Positions 16,554-24,055 of a stretch of DNA of 64,000 nt are shown here, piece by piece. How positions within the stretch are numbered: the stretch's first letter is position 1; each line of letters begins with the position of its first letter. The notes below the pieces were generated by a model. It searched no databases. It was not told the DNA's origin and was given only the letters and a program-made list of their open reading frames with translations. The stretch spans positions 124,001-188,000 of the forward strand of contig NZ_BJNM01000002.1 in NCBI RefSeq assembly GCF_006539685.1, in the 5' to 3' direction. Made by a program: the position numbers and the translations under genes. This DNA is from Gluconobacter oxydans. Lineage in GTDB: Bacteria; Pseudomonadota; Alphaproteobacteria; Acetobacterales; Acetobacteraceae.

Positions 16554-17989
16554 TGGGGATGGGGCGGATCATCCGTAGCGGCGAGCGGGTTGCGCTGTCG
16601 CATTATCATCTCGATGCCGAACAGTGGTGCGCGATGCTGTCGGCGCCGGGTGCGACGCTGCCGCTGATATCCTGCTGGGCGGATGATGCTCGTGCCTATG
16701 TGCTCCTGCTGGAGGGGGATCGTCCGCTTCTGGCGAGTAGGGCGGTGGAAGAGCGGCGTTATCTTGCGCCGTCCTCGCGTTTTGCGGGGGCGGAATGGGG
16801 TGAGCGCGTGGCCTATGACCTCTATGGCGTGGAAGCGATGGATGCCCGCGGGAACGGAGCACCGGCGCTGGATGAGGGCGGCTGGACGTCCACCTGGCCG
16901 CTGTCGTCCCGTCCGGGGCCGGCGGCGGGAGGATTGCGGCCGCTGGCGGGAAGCCATCTGCTGCGTCCCGAGCAGACGGGGCTGAGCGGACCGCTCGAAC
17001 TGTCCTTCGAGGTTCTGAAGGGCAAGGTCCGGAGTGTGGAGGTCTGTGCGGGCGGCGCGCATCGCGGGGTCGTGTCGCGTCTGCTGGGACGGACGCCGGA
17101 AGAGGCCATGCCGCTGGTGTCGCGGATGACGGCGGGTGGGTTCGTGGCGCATCCGCTGGCTTTTGCGCGTGCTGTGGCGCAGGCGCGCGGACTGGTTCCG
17201 GGGCCCGGAATCCGGGATGTCTGGATGGTGCTGCTGGAGATCGAACGGATGTCGCTCCATCTGTTCGATATGGCCCGGACGGCGCGGGGTGTGGATGCGG
17301 AGCTGCTCGCGACGCATTGCGATCATGCGCGGGAAGCCATCGCGCGGGCCTGTGCGGAGCAGGGCGTTTCGCGCCGTCTGATGGATATGGTGGCCTGTGA
17401 CGGGTTTCGGGATGGGCTCGAGATCGTGCCGCTGGCTCAGGCCGTTCATGCGGCGATGCAGCCGCGTCTTGCGGCGCTGGAAGAGCTTCACCGGGTTTTT
17501 GCGCCGCGTCTGGATGGGTTTGCGGTTCTGGATGTGCGGTTGGCCGAGCGCTTTGCCGTGGGCGGCGTGACCGGGCGCGCGAGCGGTCGCAGCATGGACA
17601 TGCGGCGGCGGGAGGCCGGGATGCGGCTGGAGGCGTTGCGGGCGACAGGATCGAGTCAGGGCGATGCCCGGGCGCGTGAAGGGCTGAGGCTGGCGGAAAT
17701 CCGCGACTCCCTGAAGCTGCTGGAGCGGATCCTGGGAAGTATCGGTCTGGAAGACGACGAGCCTGCGCCGGACCGGACGGATGAGGGCATTGGCGTGGCC
17801 GAGGGCGCGCGCGGAGACGTGTGGTACTGGGTGCGCTTGAAAGAAGGGCGGATCGAGAGCCTGCATGTGCGGGACCCGGGCGTGTCGCTGCTGCCGGTTC
17901 TGGGCGCGATGCTGCGGGGCTATCCCGTCAGCCGGGTGCCGGCTGCTCTGGGCTCGATCGGGATTTCACCGGCGGGGATTGCGCTGTGA
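16550..17989 (+). CDS. HyfG/NuoCD-like hydrogenase large subunit lacking Ni ligands
   Basis: This 479-residue protein fuses a NuoC-like N-terminal part (GERVAYDLYGV near residue 84) to a [NiFe]-hydrogenase/NuoD-like large-subunit part. The latter shows AHRGVVSRLLGRTPEE near residue 170 and a conserved VLLEIERMSLHLFD helix near 227. In hydrogenases the first Ni motif is R-x-C-G-x-C; here residues 192-197 read RMTAGG. The second is DPCxxC; here residues 442-447 read DPGVSL. All four Ni-ligand cysteines are therefore replaced (T194, G197, G444, L447). The flanking R192, H201 and D442-P443 remain, which anchors the alignment. It cannot be a working [NiFe] hydrogenase and resembles EhrL-type subunits. 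Confidence 0.78.
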   Translation: MMGMGRIIRSGERVALSHYHLDAEQWCAMLSAPGATLPLISCWADDARAYVLLLEGDRPLLASRAVEERRYLAPSSRFAGAEWGERVAYDLYGVEAMDARGNGAPALDEGGWTSTWPLSSRPGPAAGGLRPLAGSHLLRPEQTGLSGPLELSFEVLKGKVRSVEVCAGGAHRGVVSRLLGRTPEEAMPLVSRMTAGGFVAHPLAFARAVAQARGLVPGPGIRDVWMVLLEIERMSLHLFDMARTARGVDAELLATHCDHAREAIARACAEQGVSRRLMDMVACDGFRDGLEIVPLAQAVHAAMQPRLAALEELHRVFAPRLDGFAVLDVRLAERFAVGGVTGRASGRSMDMRRREAGMRLEALRATGSSQGDARAREGLRLAEIRDSLKLLERILGSIGLEDDEPAPDRTDEGIGVAEGARGDVWYWVRLKEGRIESLHVRDPGVSLLPVLGAMLRGYPVSRVPAALGSIGISPAGIAL

Positions 17990-18471
17990 AGACTGTGCAA
18001 CGGACGGGGCCTCTGAGCCTGCTTTACGCTTTCATGGATGCAGCGCGCGGGCGGGCGTCCGTGGAAGGAGAAGTTCCGCGGCGGGAGCGGCCGATCGGGC
18101 TGTATGTCCTTGAGGCCGGTGGTTGTGAGGGATGCTTCATGGAGATCGAGTCCCTCAATGGCAGTGCGTTCGCGCTGGAGCAGGCGGGTTTTGTCTGTGT
18201 GAGCGATCCGGCGGATGCGGACTGGTTGCTGCTGACGGGGGCGGTGACGCGGGTCTGCGCCGAAATGGTGGACCGGGTGTGGCGGGCCATGCCGCCGGGC
18301 CGGAGCCTGATTGCTGTGGGCGCCTGCGCGGTGGATGGCGGGCCTTTTCCGGCCGGTTATGCGACGCTGGGCGGCCTGGAGGCCCTGACGCCGGTGCGGC
18401 GTTCGATTGCGGGATGTCCGCCGTCGCCGGACGATATTCTGCGGGCTTTGCAGGAACTGGCGCAGGTCTGA
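17986..18471 (+). CDS. HyfI/NuoB-like small subunit with [4Fe-4S] cysteines
   Basis: This 161-residue protein matches the small subunit of group 4 hydrogenases and NuoB of complex I. All four cluster ligands are present: C47 and C50 (GGCEGCFMEIESL), C114 (VGACAVDGGPF) and C144 (IAGCPPSPDDI). The GCPP motif is the family hallmark. It therefore probably still binds the cluster next to the active-site cavity, although the partner large subunit has lost its Ni site. It starts at GTG 17986 overlapping the previous stop and is the last gene of the six-gene unit. Confidence 0.85.
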   Translation: MKTVQRTGPLSLLYAFMDAARGRASVEGEVPRRERPIGLYVLEAGGCEGCFMEIESLNGSAFALEQAGFVCVSDPADADWLLLTGAVTRVCAEMVDRVWRAMPPGRSLIAVGACAVDGGPFPAGYATLGGLEALTPVRRSIAGCPPSPDDILRALQELAQV

Positions 18472-18636
18472 ACGGTTTGCCCGGGCGTGGGAATTTTCCT
18501 GAAACAACGAAGTTTTGTCCCCCGACGGCTTGCCGTGACACGGTTTCGCGTTAAAGCAGATGGACGCACTGGATGCGTTTTCCATGAGGTGCGGTCGCCT
18601 GTCTTTCAGGTCACCGTATAGAGCACAGGGCTAGAG

Positions 18637-19572
18637 ATGGCTGATTATCGCCTTGGAATTGATCTTGGTGGCACGAAGATCGAAATTGCCGTTCTGAACC
18701 GTTCGGGCGATCTCGTCCTGCGTGAACGCATTCCCAATCCCGGTATCTATAATGAAGCCGTTCTGGCCATTCGCGATCTGGTGACGGATGTGGACCGCCG
18801 TCTGGGTGCGGTGCCGAGCCACCGTGTATCGGCGGGGCAGCATACGTCCACGCTGGGCATCGGCATTCCGGGATCGATCTCCCCTGAGACCGGGCTGATC
18901 AAGAACGCCAATGCGACCTGGCTGAACAACCAGCCTTTCGGGCATGATCTGGAATCCGCGCTGGCGCGTCCTGTCCGGACGGAAAATGACGCGAACTGCT
19001 TTGCCTTGTCCGAGGCGGCCGATGGTGCGGCCAAGGGCATGCTGACGGTCTTCGGTGTCATCATCGGCACGGGCATGGGTGCGGGCATCGTCAATAACGG
19101 CCGCGTTCTTGAAGGCCGTCATCATATTGCGGGCGAGTGGGGGCATCTGCCTCTGCCCTGGCCGACGGAAGAAGACATGCCGGCGCGTGACTGCTTCTGC
19201 GGAAACAAGGGCTGCATGGAGCGCTATCTGTGCGGTCCTGCTCTGGCAGCGGACTGGAAGGGGCCGGGCCATCGCAATACGGCCGGGATCGAGGATGCGG
19301 CCGCTAATGGCGATCAGGCTGCCATCGCAGCTCTGGGCCGTTATACCGAGCGTTTTGCCCGGGCCTGCGCGATGGTCATCAACTTCCTTGACCCGGATGT
19401 GATCGTTCTCGGTGGTGGGGTGTCCAACCTGCATACGCTGTATGAGCGCGTGCCGCCGCTGCTGGCCAAGCATGTGATTACCCCGGTCTGCACGACGCCG
19501 ATCGTGCGCAACAAGCATGGTGACAGCTCGGGCGTGCGTGGTGCGGCATGGCTTTGGGACGTGACGGAATAA
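18637..19572 (+). CDS. ROK-family sugar kinase, probably fructokinase
   Basis: This 311-residue kinase has the ROK ATP site (LGIDLGGTKIEIAV, start of protein), the catalytic Asp block TENDANCFALSE near residue 112 and GTGMGAGIV near 146. The zinc motif is C-x-C-G-x2-G-C (CFCGNKGCMERY near residue 187) with the preceding GEWGHLPLP. This pattern is typical of fructokinase (Mak) and N-acetylglucosamine kinase relatives. Fructokinase is the more likely function in a sugar-oxidising Gluconobacter. It stands alone with its own terminator, which supports a single-gene unit. Confidence 0.85.
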   Translation: MADYRLGIDLGGTKIEIAVLNRSGDLVLRERIPNPGIYNEAVLAIRDLVTDVDRRLGAVPSHRVSAGQHTSTLGIGIPGSISPETGLIKNANATWLNNQPFGHDLESALARPVRTENDANCFALSEAADGAAKGMLTVFGVIIGTGMGAGIVNNGRVLEGRHHIAGEWGHLPLPWPTEEDMPARDCFCGNKGCMERYLCGPALAADWKGPGHRNTAGIEDAAANGDQAAIAALGRYTERFARACAMVINFLDPDVIVLGGGVSNLHTLYERVPPLLAKHVITPVCTTPIVRNKHGDSSGVRGAAWLWDVTE

Positions 19573-19593
19573 GTCCGTCGCGCACTGGATATG

Positions 19594-19628
19594 AAAAAGG
19601 CCGCCCGGCTGACCGGGCGGCCTTTTTT
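19594..19628. terminator. Bidirectional terminator between the ROK kinase and pssA
   Basis: A perfect stem of GGCCGCCCGG and its complement closes a four-base loop (CTGA). It is flanked by an A-run on the left and a T-run on the right, so it can terminate both converging transcripts. Confidence 0.92.
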
Positions 19629-19644
19629 GTTGGTTCGTTCTGGT

Positions 19645-20526
19645 TCAGGCGGGCTCTTCTTCCACCGTTTCCGACATCTCTTCCGCCGCCTGTTTCAGGC
19701 GGTGATAGGAGCGGCGGGAGAAGGGCAGGATCGCAATATAGAGCAGTCCGGCTCCCGCAAGTGCACCCCAGGGGTCCGCGACCATAAGGGCGGCGTAGAG
19801 GCCGGTTCCGAGCATCAGGGGCAGGACGTAACGTGCTGGGACCTTGAAGTTCTTGAAGGACCAGACCGGCAGGGTCGAGACCAAAAGCAGGCCTGTAAAG
19901 ATCAGGCAGACGGCCGAGACGATGGGCAGACGGGCGAAGGCGGCCAGTCCCCCGGCATGAAGACGGTCGGCTTCAAGGCCAAGGAAGACCGGAAACAGCA
20001 CCAGGCCCGCTCCGGCAGGGGCAGGAACACCCGTGAAGAAGCTGTAGGAATATTCCGGCTTGTCGTCGTCATCGAGGCTCGCATTGAAGCGGGCGAGACG
20101 CAGCGCCATGCAGACCGTGAACAGGATGCAGGGGACGAACGCGTAGCGGCCGGCATGTTCGAGCGACCACATCAGCAGCACGAAGGACGGTGCCACACCG
20201 AAGCACACGAAGTCCGACAGGCTGTCGAACTCCGCGCCAAAGCGGGTGGCGCCCTTGAGCAGGCGGGCGATCCGCCCGTCCAGACCGTCGATACAGGCGG
20301 CGATCAGCAGGGCCACGGCCGCGGGTTCGAACTGATGTTCGAGCGCAAACCGCATGCCGCTGAGCCCGGCGCAGAGGCCGAGCATCGTCATGATGTTGGG
20401 GATGAGGCGGTTGAACGACGGCCCCCTCACGCGGGTGCGGGGATTGCGCCCCATGCGTCGGAGCCTGCGTCGGATGCGGCGTCTTTTGGCGGGGCGGATG
20501 GGTTCAACCGTTGACGGTGTGGTCAT
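19645..20526 (-). CDS. pssA: CDP-diacylglycerol-serine O-phosphatidyltransferase
   Basis: This 293-residue membrane enzyme makes phosphatidylserine from CDP-diacylglycerol and serine. The CDP-alcohol phosphotransferase motif D-G-x2-A-R...G-x3-D-x3-D is present as DGRIARLLKGATRFGAEFD (about residues 83-101) followed by SLSD. A strongly basic N-terminus (AKRRRIRRRLRRMGR) precedes the membrane helices. psd, the next enzyme of phosphatidylethanolamine synthesis, lies 14 bases upstream on the same strand. Together they form a PE-synthesis pair transcribed psd then pssA. Confidence 0.93.
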   Translation of the reverse strand: MTTPSTVEPIRPAKRRRIRRRLRRMGRNPRTRVRGPSFNRLIPNIMTMLGLCAGLSGMRFALEHQFEPAAVALLIAACIDGLDGRIARLLKGATRFGAEFDSLSDFVCFGVAPSFVLLMWSLEHAGRYAFVPCILFTVCMALRLARFNASLDDDDKPEYSYSFFTGVPAPAGAGLVLFPVFLGLEADRLHAGGLAAFARLPIVSAVCLIFTGLLLVSTLPVWSFKNFKVPARYVLPLMLGTGLYAALMVADPWGALAGAGLLYIAILPFSRRSYHRLKQAAEEMSETVEEEPA

Positions 20527-20540
20527 GAAAGGCGTCTGGC

Positions 20541-21218
20541 TCAGAGCTTCGCCAGGACAGTTTCGCCACCAACCATGGTCTGCCCTTCCACAACCAGGGG
20601 TTCAACGCCGGGCGGCAGGTAGACATCGGTGCGGGAGCCGAAGCGGATCAGACCGAAACGCTCGCCGGCTTCCACGCGGTCACCTTCTTCGACGAAGCAC
20701 AGGATGCGGCGTGCGATCAGCCCGGCGATCTGGACAACGCCGATGTTGCGACCGTCCGGCAGCGTCAGGCGCAGTTCGTTGCGCTCGTTATGCTCGGAGG
20801 CCTTGTCGAAGCTGGCATTGAGGAACTTGCCGGCGTGATAGGCGATCTTCGTCACTTCACCGGCCGCTGGCATGCGGTTGATATGGACGTTCAGCACGGA
20901 CAGGAACGTCGAGACGCGCCAGACCGGGGTGTGGCCCATTTCCAGAGCGGCAGGTGGGGTGACGAGCGCGACCGAGGTCACGCGGCCATCAGCGGAGGCC
21001 AGAACCAGATCGGCGCGCGGCGGCGGGACGCGCTTGGGGTCGCGGAAGAAGTAGAGGCAGAACGCCGTAAAGGCGATGCCGGCATTGCCCAGCAGGCGCG
21101 TGGGACGCCAGGGCGTGGCCCGTCCGAGCAGCCCGACGAGCGAACCCGCGAGGAGGAAGGGAGTCGCGGCGCGATGCGGCGGCGACAGGACAAGCTTGAA
21201 GGACTGGATCAGCGACAT
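20541..21218 (-). CDS. psd: Phosphatidylserine decarboxylase
   Basis: This 225-residue proenzyme converts phosphatidylserine to phosphatidylethanolamine. It is of the short type: hydrophobic N-terminus, [10 protein letters not shown] near residue 60, [11 protein letters not shown] near 110 and the self-cleavage motif [12 protein letters not shown] near 190. Cleavage between G and S creates the pyruvoyl group. The ATG at 21218 gives the normal length; an in-frame opening 43 codons longer would overlap the methyltransferase gene. It is transcribed just before pssA. Confidence 0.93.
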   Translation of the reverse strand: MSLIQSFKLVLSPPHRAATPFLLAGSLVGLLGRATPWRPTRLLGNAGIAFTAFCLYFFRDPKRVPPPRADLVLASADGRVTSVALVTPPAALEMGHTPVWRVSTFLSVLNVHINRMPAAGEVTKIAYHAGKFLNASFDKASEHNERNELRLTLPDGRNIGVVQIAGLIARRILCFVEEGDRVEAGERFGLIRFGSRTDVYLPPGVEPLVVEGQTMVGGETVLAKL

Positions 21219-21307
21219 GGAACGCACTCTTACGGCACACGGCGGGAGGGTCAAGAATTCGCCACAAAGAAGGCGTTTTTCGGGCAGGTTTTCTGCTTCC
21301 GCCACCT

Positions 21308-22039
21308 TCAGGCGGGCTCGGCCACCTGCCGGGGGAGCGGGACGCACAATTTTTCGTCGATCAGGGGCGTTCCTGCATAGACGTTCTTGCGGGCCGTGAC
21401 GACATGCACTCCGCCACAGGGCAGGCGAAGTGTGCGGCCTGCCCGTTCCATCAGGCGACCCTGCGTGACTGACAGCGCGGCGGGTGGGGTCATCAGCGCG
21501 CTGGAATGATGTTCGATCCGGAACAGGGCCTGATCGAGCAGGCGCGTCAGCTGGCCGCTGCTGTAGGGGATGCCGTGACCGAAGGGTGTGGCATCCGTGT
21601 GGGCCCAGTAGCCGGAGCGGTTGGGAACGACCAGCGTCAGGACGCCGTCATCGCTGAGAGTGCGCCAGATGGCGCGGAGGAAATCCGGAGCGAAGCGGGT
21701 GAATTCGAGGCCGTGGACCACCAGGACGGCGTTCATCGAGAGATCGTCGAAGGGCAGGCGTCCGCTGCTGACGATGCAGTCCGCCCAGGGGATGTTCCGG
21801 GTCTGGCTTCGGGTGGTTCGCTGCGTCTGTGGGTGCTGGAGGCGACCCGAAACGGCGAATTCCGCACTTTCCGGAAGATAGGGGGCTGTATAGCCTATCC
21901 CGAGGATCCTTCGGCCGCGCATGGGGGGCATGATGCTCTGCAGGCGGTCGTTGAGAAGCAGCGCCGTACGCTGGCCCTGTCGGCTTTCATAGAAAGTGGC
22001 GGCATCATCGGAACGGATGCGGGCCAGGGACGTCAGCAT
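21308..22039 (-). CDS. Class I SAM-dependent methyltransferase (Methyltransf_11-like)
   Basis: This 243-residue protein has a weakly conserved SAM-binding start ([15 protein letters not shown] near residue 44, where a GxGxG loop is expected) and a clear later core, [19 protein letters not shown] near residue 95 and [14 protein letters not shown] near 128. These are typical of small Methyltransf_11 enzymes. It is divergent from gloB, a pairing common in alphaproteobacteria. Substrate unknown; the altered glycine loop leaves catalytic activity open. Confidence 0.78.
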   Translation of the reverse strand: MLTSLARIRSDDAATFYESRQGQRTALLLNDRLQSIMPPMRGRRILGIGYTAPYLPESAEFAVSGRLQHPQTQRTTRSQTRNIPWADCIVSSGRLPFDDLSMNAVLVVHGLEFTRFAPDFLRAIWRTLSDDGVLTLVVPNRSGYWAHTDATPFGHGIPYSSGQLTRLLDQALFRIEHHSSALMTPPAALSVTQGRLMERAGRTLRLPCGGVHVVTARKNVYAGTPLIDEKLCVPLPRQVAEPA

Positions 22040-22079
22040 GCAGCTACCTCATCATCAGGACACTCCAAGGGGAACAGTC

Positions 22080-22796
22080 ATGCCACTCGATATCAAGCCG
22101 ATTCGGGTTCTCTCCGACAATTATGCCTGGCTGCTGACCGCGACGGAGGGTCAGCGCGCCGTCGTGGACCCCGGTGAAGCGGGGCCGATCATGGACGAAA
22201 TCGGGGACGGGCGGCTCGACATGATCCTGCTGACCCATCATCACGCCGATCATACAGCAGGGACGGATGCGCTGCGGGAGCGCTATGGCGCGAAGGTGTA
22301 TGGACCGCGGCAGAAAAGGGAATGGCTGCCCCGGCTGGATCACGACGTCGAGGACGGGGACAGCCTCTCGCTGGGTAGTGCGCAGATCCGTGTCCTGTCC
22401 ACGCCGGGGCATGCGGTGGGGCATGTGTCGTATGTCGTGCCCGAGGTGCCGGCGCTGTTCTGCGGGGATGTGCTGTTCAGCCTGGGATGCGGGCGGCTGC
22501 TGGAAGGGACGGCGCAGGAGCTGTTCGACAGTCTGCATCGCTATGACAGCCTGCCGGACCAGACGCTTGTCTGTGCGGGGCATGAATATACCCGCTCCAA
22601 TCTGGCTTTCGCGCTGCATGTCGATCCGGACAACGCGGCTTTGAAGGCGCGGGCCGGAGAAATCGAGCAACTGCTGGAAGCGGGGCGGCCGACGCTCCCG
22701 GTCAGCTTGGGTGTGGAGCGCAGGACCAATCCTTTCCTGCTGGCGCCGGATGTCGCGACGTTTGCGCGGCTGCGCAGGGAAAAGGATACGTTCTGA
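22080..22796 (+). CDS. gloB: Hydroxyacylglutathione hydrolase (glyoxalase II)
   Basis: This 238-residue metallo-beta-lactamase-fold enzyme hydrolyses S-lactoylglutathione to lactate and glutathione in methylglyoxal detoxification. The binuclear metal motif THHHADHTAG begins at residue 52. Further ligands appear in STPGHAVGHVSYV near 105, FCGDVLFSLGCGR near 128 and VCAGHEYTRSN near 165. The glyoxalase II-specific C-terminal region RRTNPFL is present. The start at ATG 22080 follows AAGGGGA. Confidence 0.94.
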   Translation: MPLDIKPIRVLSDNYAWLLTATEGQRAVVDPGEAGPIMDEIGDGRLDMILLTHHHADHTAGTDALRERYGAKVYGPRQKREWLPRLDHDVEDGDSLSLGSAQIRVLSTPGHAVGHVSYVVPEVPALFCGDVLFSLGCGRLLEGTAQELFDSLHRYDSLPDQTLVCAGHEYTRSNLAFALHVDPDNAALKARAGEIEQLLEAGRPTLPVSLGVERRTNPFLLAPDVATFARLRREKDTF

Positions 22797-22802
22797 AGGC
22801 AC

Positions 22803-22838
22803 AAAAAAGCCCCGCTCGAAAGAGGCGGGGCTTTTTTG
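22803..22838. terminator. Bidirectional terminator between gloB and the cyd operon
   Basis: AGCCCCGC and GCGGGGCT form the stem, with A-run and T-run on either side. It can end gloB on the plus strand and the cyd operon on the minus strand. Confidence 0.92.
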
Positions 22839-22856
22839 TGAAGGATCGTTGGGCCG

Positions 22857-23006
22857 TTACCAGCCGAAGATGATCTTCTTGAGCAGTTCGGCACCGAGGC
22901 CGACGACGACAACGCCGCCAGCCCAGATCGCCACGAACCAGCCCACACGTTTCATCCAGTTCAGGAAACCCGGTTTCTGTTCAGGCTGTCCGTATTCGAT
23001 CCGCAT
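22857..23006 (-). CDS. Small bd-oxidase-associated membrane protein (DUF2474-like)
   Basis: This 49-residue open frame begins MRIEYGQPEQ behind an AGGGAGG ribosome site and carries one membrane helix (RVGWFVAIWAGGVVVVG). It follows cydB by 18 bases on the same strand and ends just before a terminator, so it is the last gene of the bd-oxidase operon. Size, W-rich helix and position match the DUF2474 proteins found after cioAB operons. They are functionally comparable in position to CydX of E. coli, but the family link is from memory. Confidence 0.75.
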   Translation of the reverse strand: MRIEYGQPEQKPGFLNWMKRVGWFVAIWAGGVVVVGLGAELLKKIIFGW

Positions 23007-23024
23007 GGGCCGGCCTCCCTGTTC

Positions 23025-24050
23025 TCAGTGGTAGTGATGTCCGGCGGACATCTTTCCGCGGAACACGTAGTACGAATAGGCCGTGTAGGAGAGGATCAGC
23101 GGCAGGAGGAACATCGTGCCGACCAGCAGGAAGGTCTGGCTCTCCGGCGGAGAGGAAGCCTGCCAGATGGTGATGGTCGGGGGCACGATGTAGGGCCACA
23201 CATTGATGCCAAGGCCGCTGAAGCACAGGAAGAACAGGCCCAGCGTTGCGACGAACGGCAGCAGGTGCGAGCGCGGGTTGCGCAGTCCCATGAACAGGAC
23301 GCCCGTCAGCACGATGACGGCGACTGGCACCGGAGCGACCAGTGCAAACTGCGGCATGGCGAGCCAGTGCTGCATATAGGTAGTGTGCAGCATGGGCGTC
23401 CAGATGGAGACCAGGGCGATCGTGATCAGCATCAGCGCGCCGAGACCGAAGGAAACCCGGCGCATCGTGTCGTGCAGTTCGCCCTCACAGCGCCACAGGA
23501 GCCAGGTTGCGCCGAGAAGCGCATAGCCGATGACCACGGCAAGGCCACAGAACAGGGCGAACGGAGAGAACCAGTCAAAGCTGGACCCGACGAACACGTT
23601 GTTCTCGACCTTGATGCCCTGGACGAGCGTTCCGAGGATGACGCCCTGCATGAAGGCCGCCACGAAGGAGCCGCCGCAGAAGGCCGTGTCCCAGAAGAAC
23701 TGGCTCATGGGCGATTCCGACTTGAAGCGGAACTCGAAAGACACGCCGCGCAGGATCAGGGCCAGCAGCATGAACAGGACCGGCAGGTAGAGCGCCGGAA
23801 GGATCGTGCCGTAAGCCACGGGGAAGACGCCGTAGAGCGCGGCGCCACCGAAGATCATCCAGGTCTCGTTGCCGTCCCAGACGGGGGCGACGGTGTTGAC
23901 CATAAGGTTGCGGTGATCGTGGTCCTTTTCCTTGAGGAAGAGGATGCCGATCCCGAGGTCGAAGCCATCGAGGCAGATATAGAGGAAGATGGCTGTTGCT
24001 GCGAGCAGCGCCCAGACCACCGGGAGCCAGAAGCCGGCTGTTTCTGTCAT
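23025..24050 (-). CDS. cydB: Cytochrome bd-type ubiquinol oxidase subunit II (CioB type)
   Basis: This 341-residue protein has the subunit II pattern: FLYICLDGFDLGIGIL near residue 22, then VAPVWDGNETWMIFGGAALY near 55, and about eight membrane helices. Subunit II pairs with CydA in the oxidase that reduces oxygen with ubiquinol electrons without proton pumping. It lies five bases downstream of cydA. The C-terminus is His-rich (SAGHHYH). The accompanying short-Q-loop subunit I makes this the cyanide-insensitive (CioAB) class. Confidence 0.94.
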   Translation of the reverse strand: MTETAGFWLPVVWALLAATAIFLYICLDGFDLGIGILFLKEKDHDHRNLMVNTVAPVWDGNETWMIFGGAALYGVFPVAYGTILPALYLPVLFMLLALILRGVSFEFRFKSESPMSQFFWDTAFCGGSFVAAFMQGVILGTLVQGIKVENNVFVGSSFDWFSPFALFCGLAVVIGYALLGATWLLWRCEGELHDTMRRVSFGLGALMLITIALVSIWTPMLHTTYMQHWLAMPQFALVAPVPVAVIVLTGVLFMGLRNPRSHLLPFVATLGLFFLCFSGLGINVWPYIVPPTITIWQASSPPESQTFLLVGTMFLLPLILSYTAYSYYVFRGKMSAGHHYH

Positions 24051-24055
24051 GGTTC

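Noticed and set aside
16088-17866. A 592-codon minus-strand frame opposite the HyfF/HyfG-like genes.
   Set aside because: Arg/Pro/His-rich composition and lack of motifs indicate a shadow; the plus-strand frames carry the NuoD- and NuoB-like motifs and the coupled starts.
12726-18471. A functional [NiFe] hydrogenase-4 or formate hydrogenlyase.
   Set aside because: The large subunit lacks all four Ni-ligand cysteines and no maturation, ferredoxin-like or formate dehydrogenase gene is present.
18472-18636. A possible RNA gene between the hydrogenase-like operon and the ROK kinase.
   Set aside because: No tRNA cloverleaf or strong hairpin with a T-run could be built; only weak short repeats are present.
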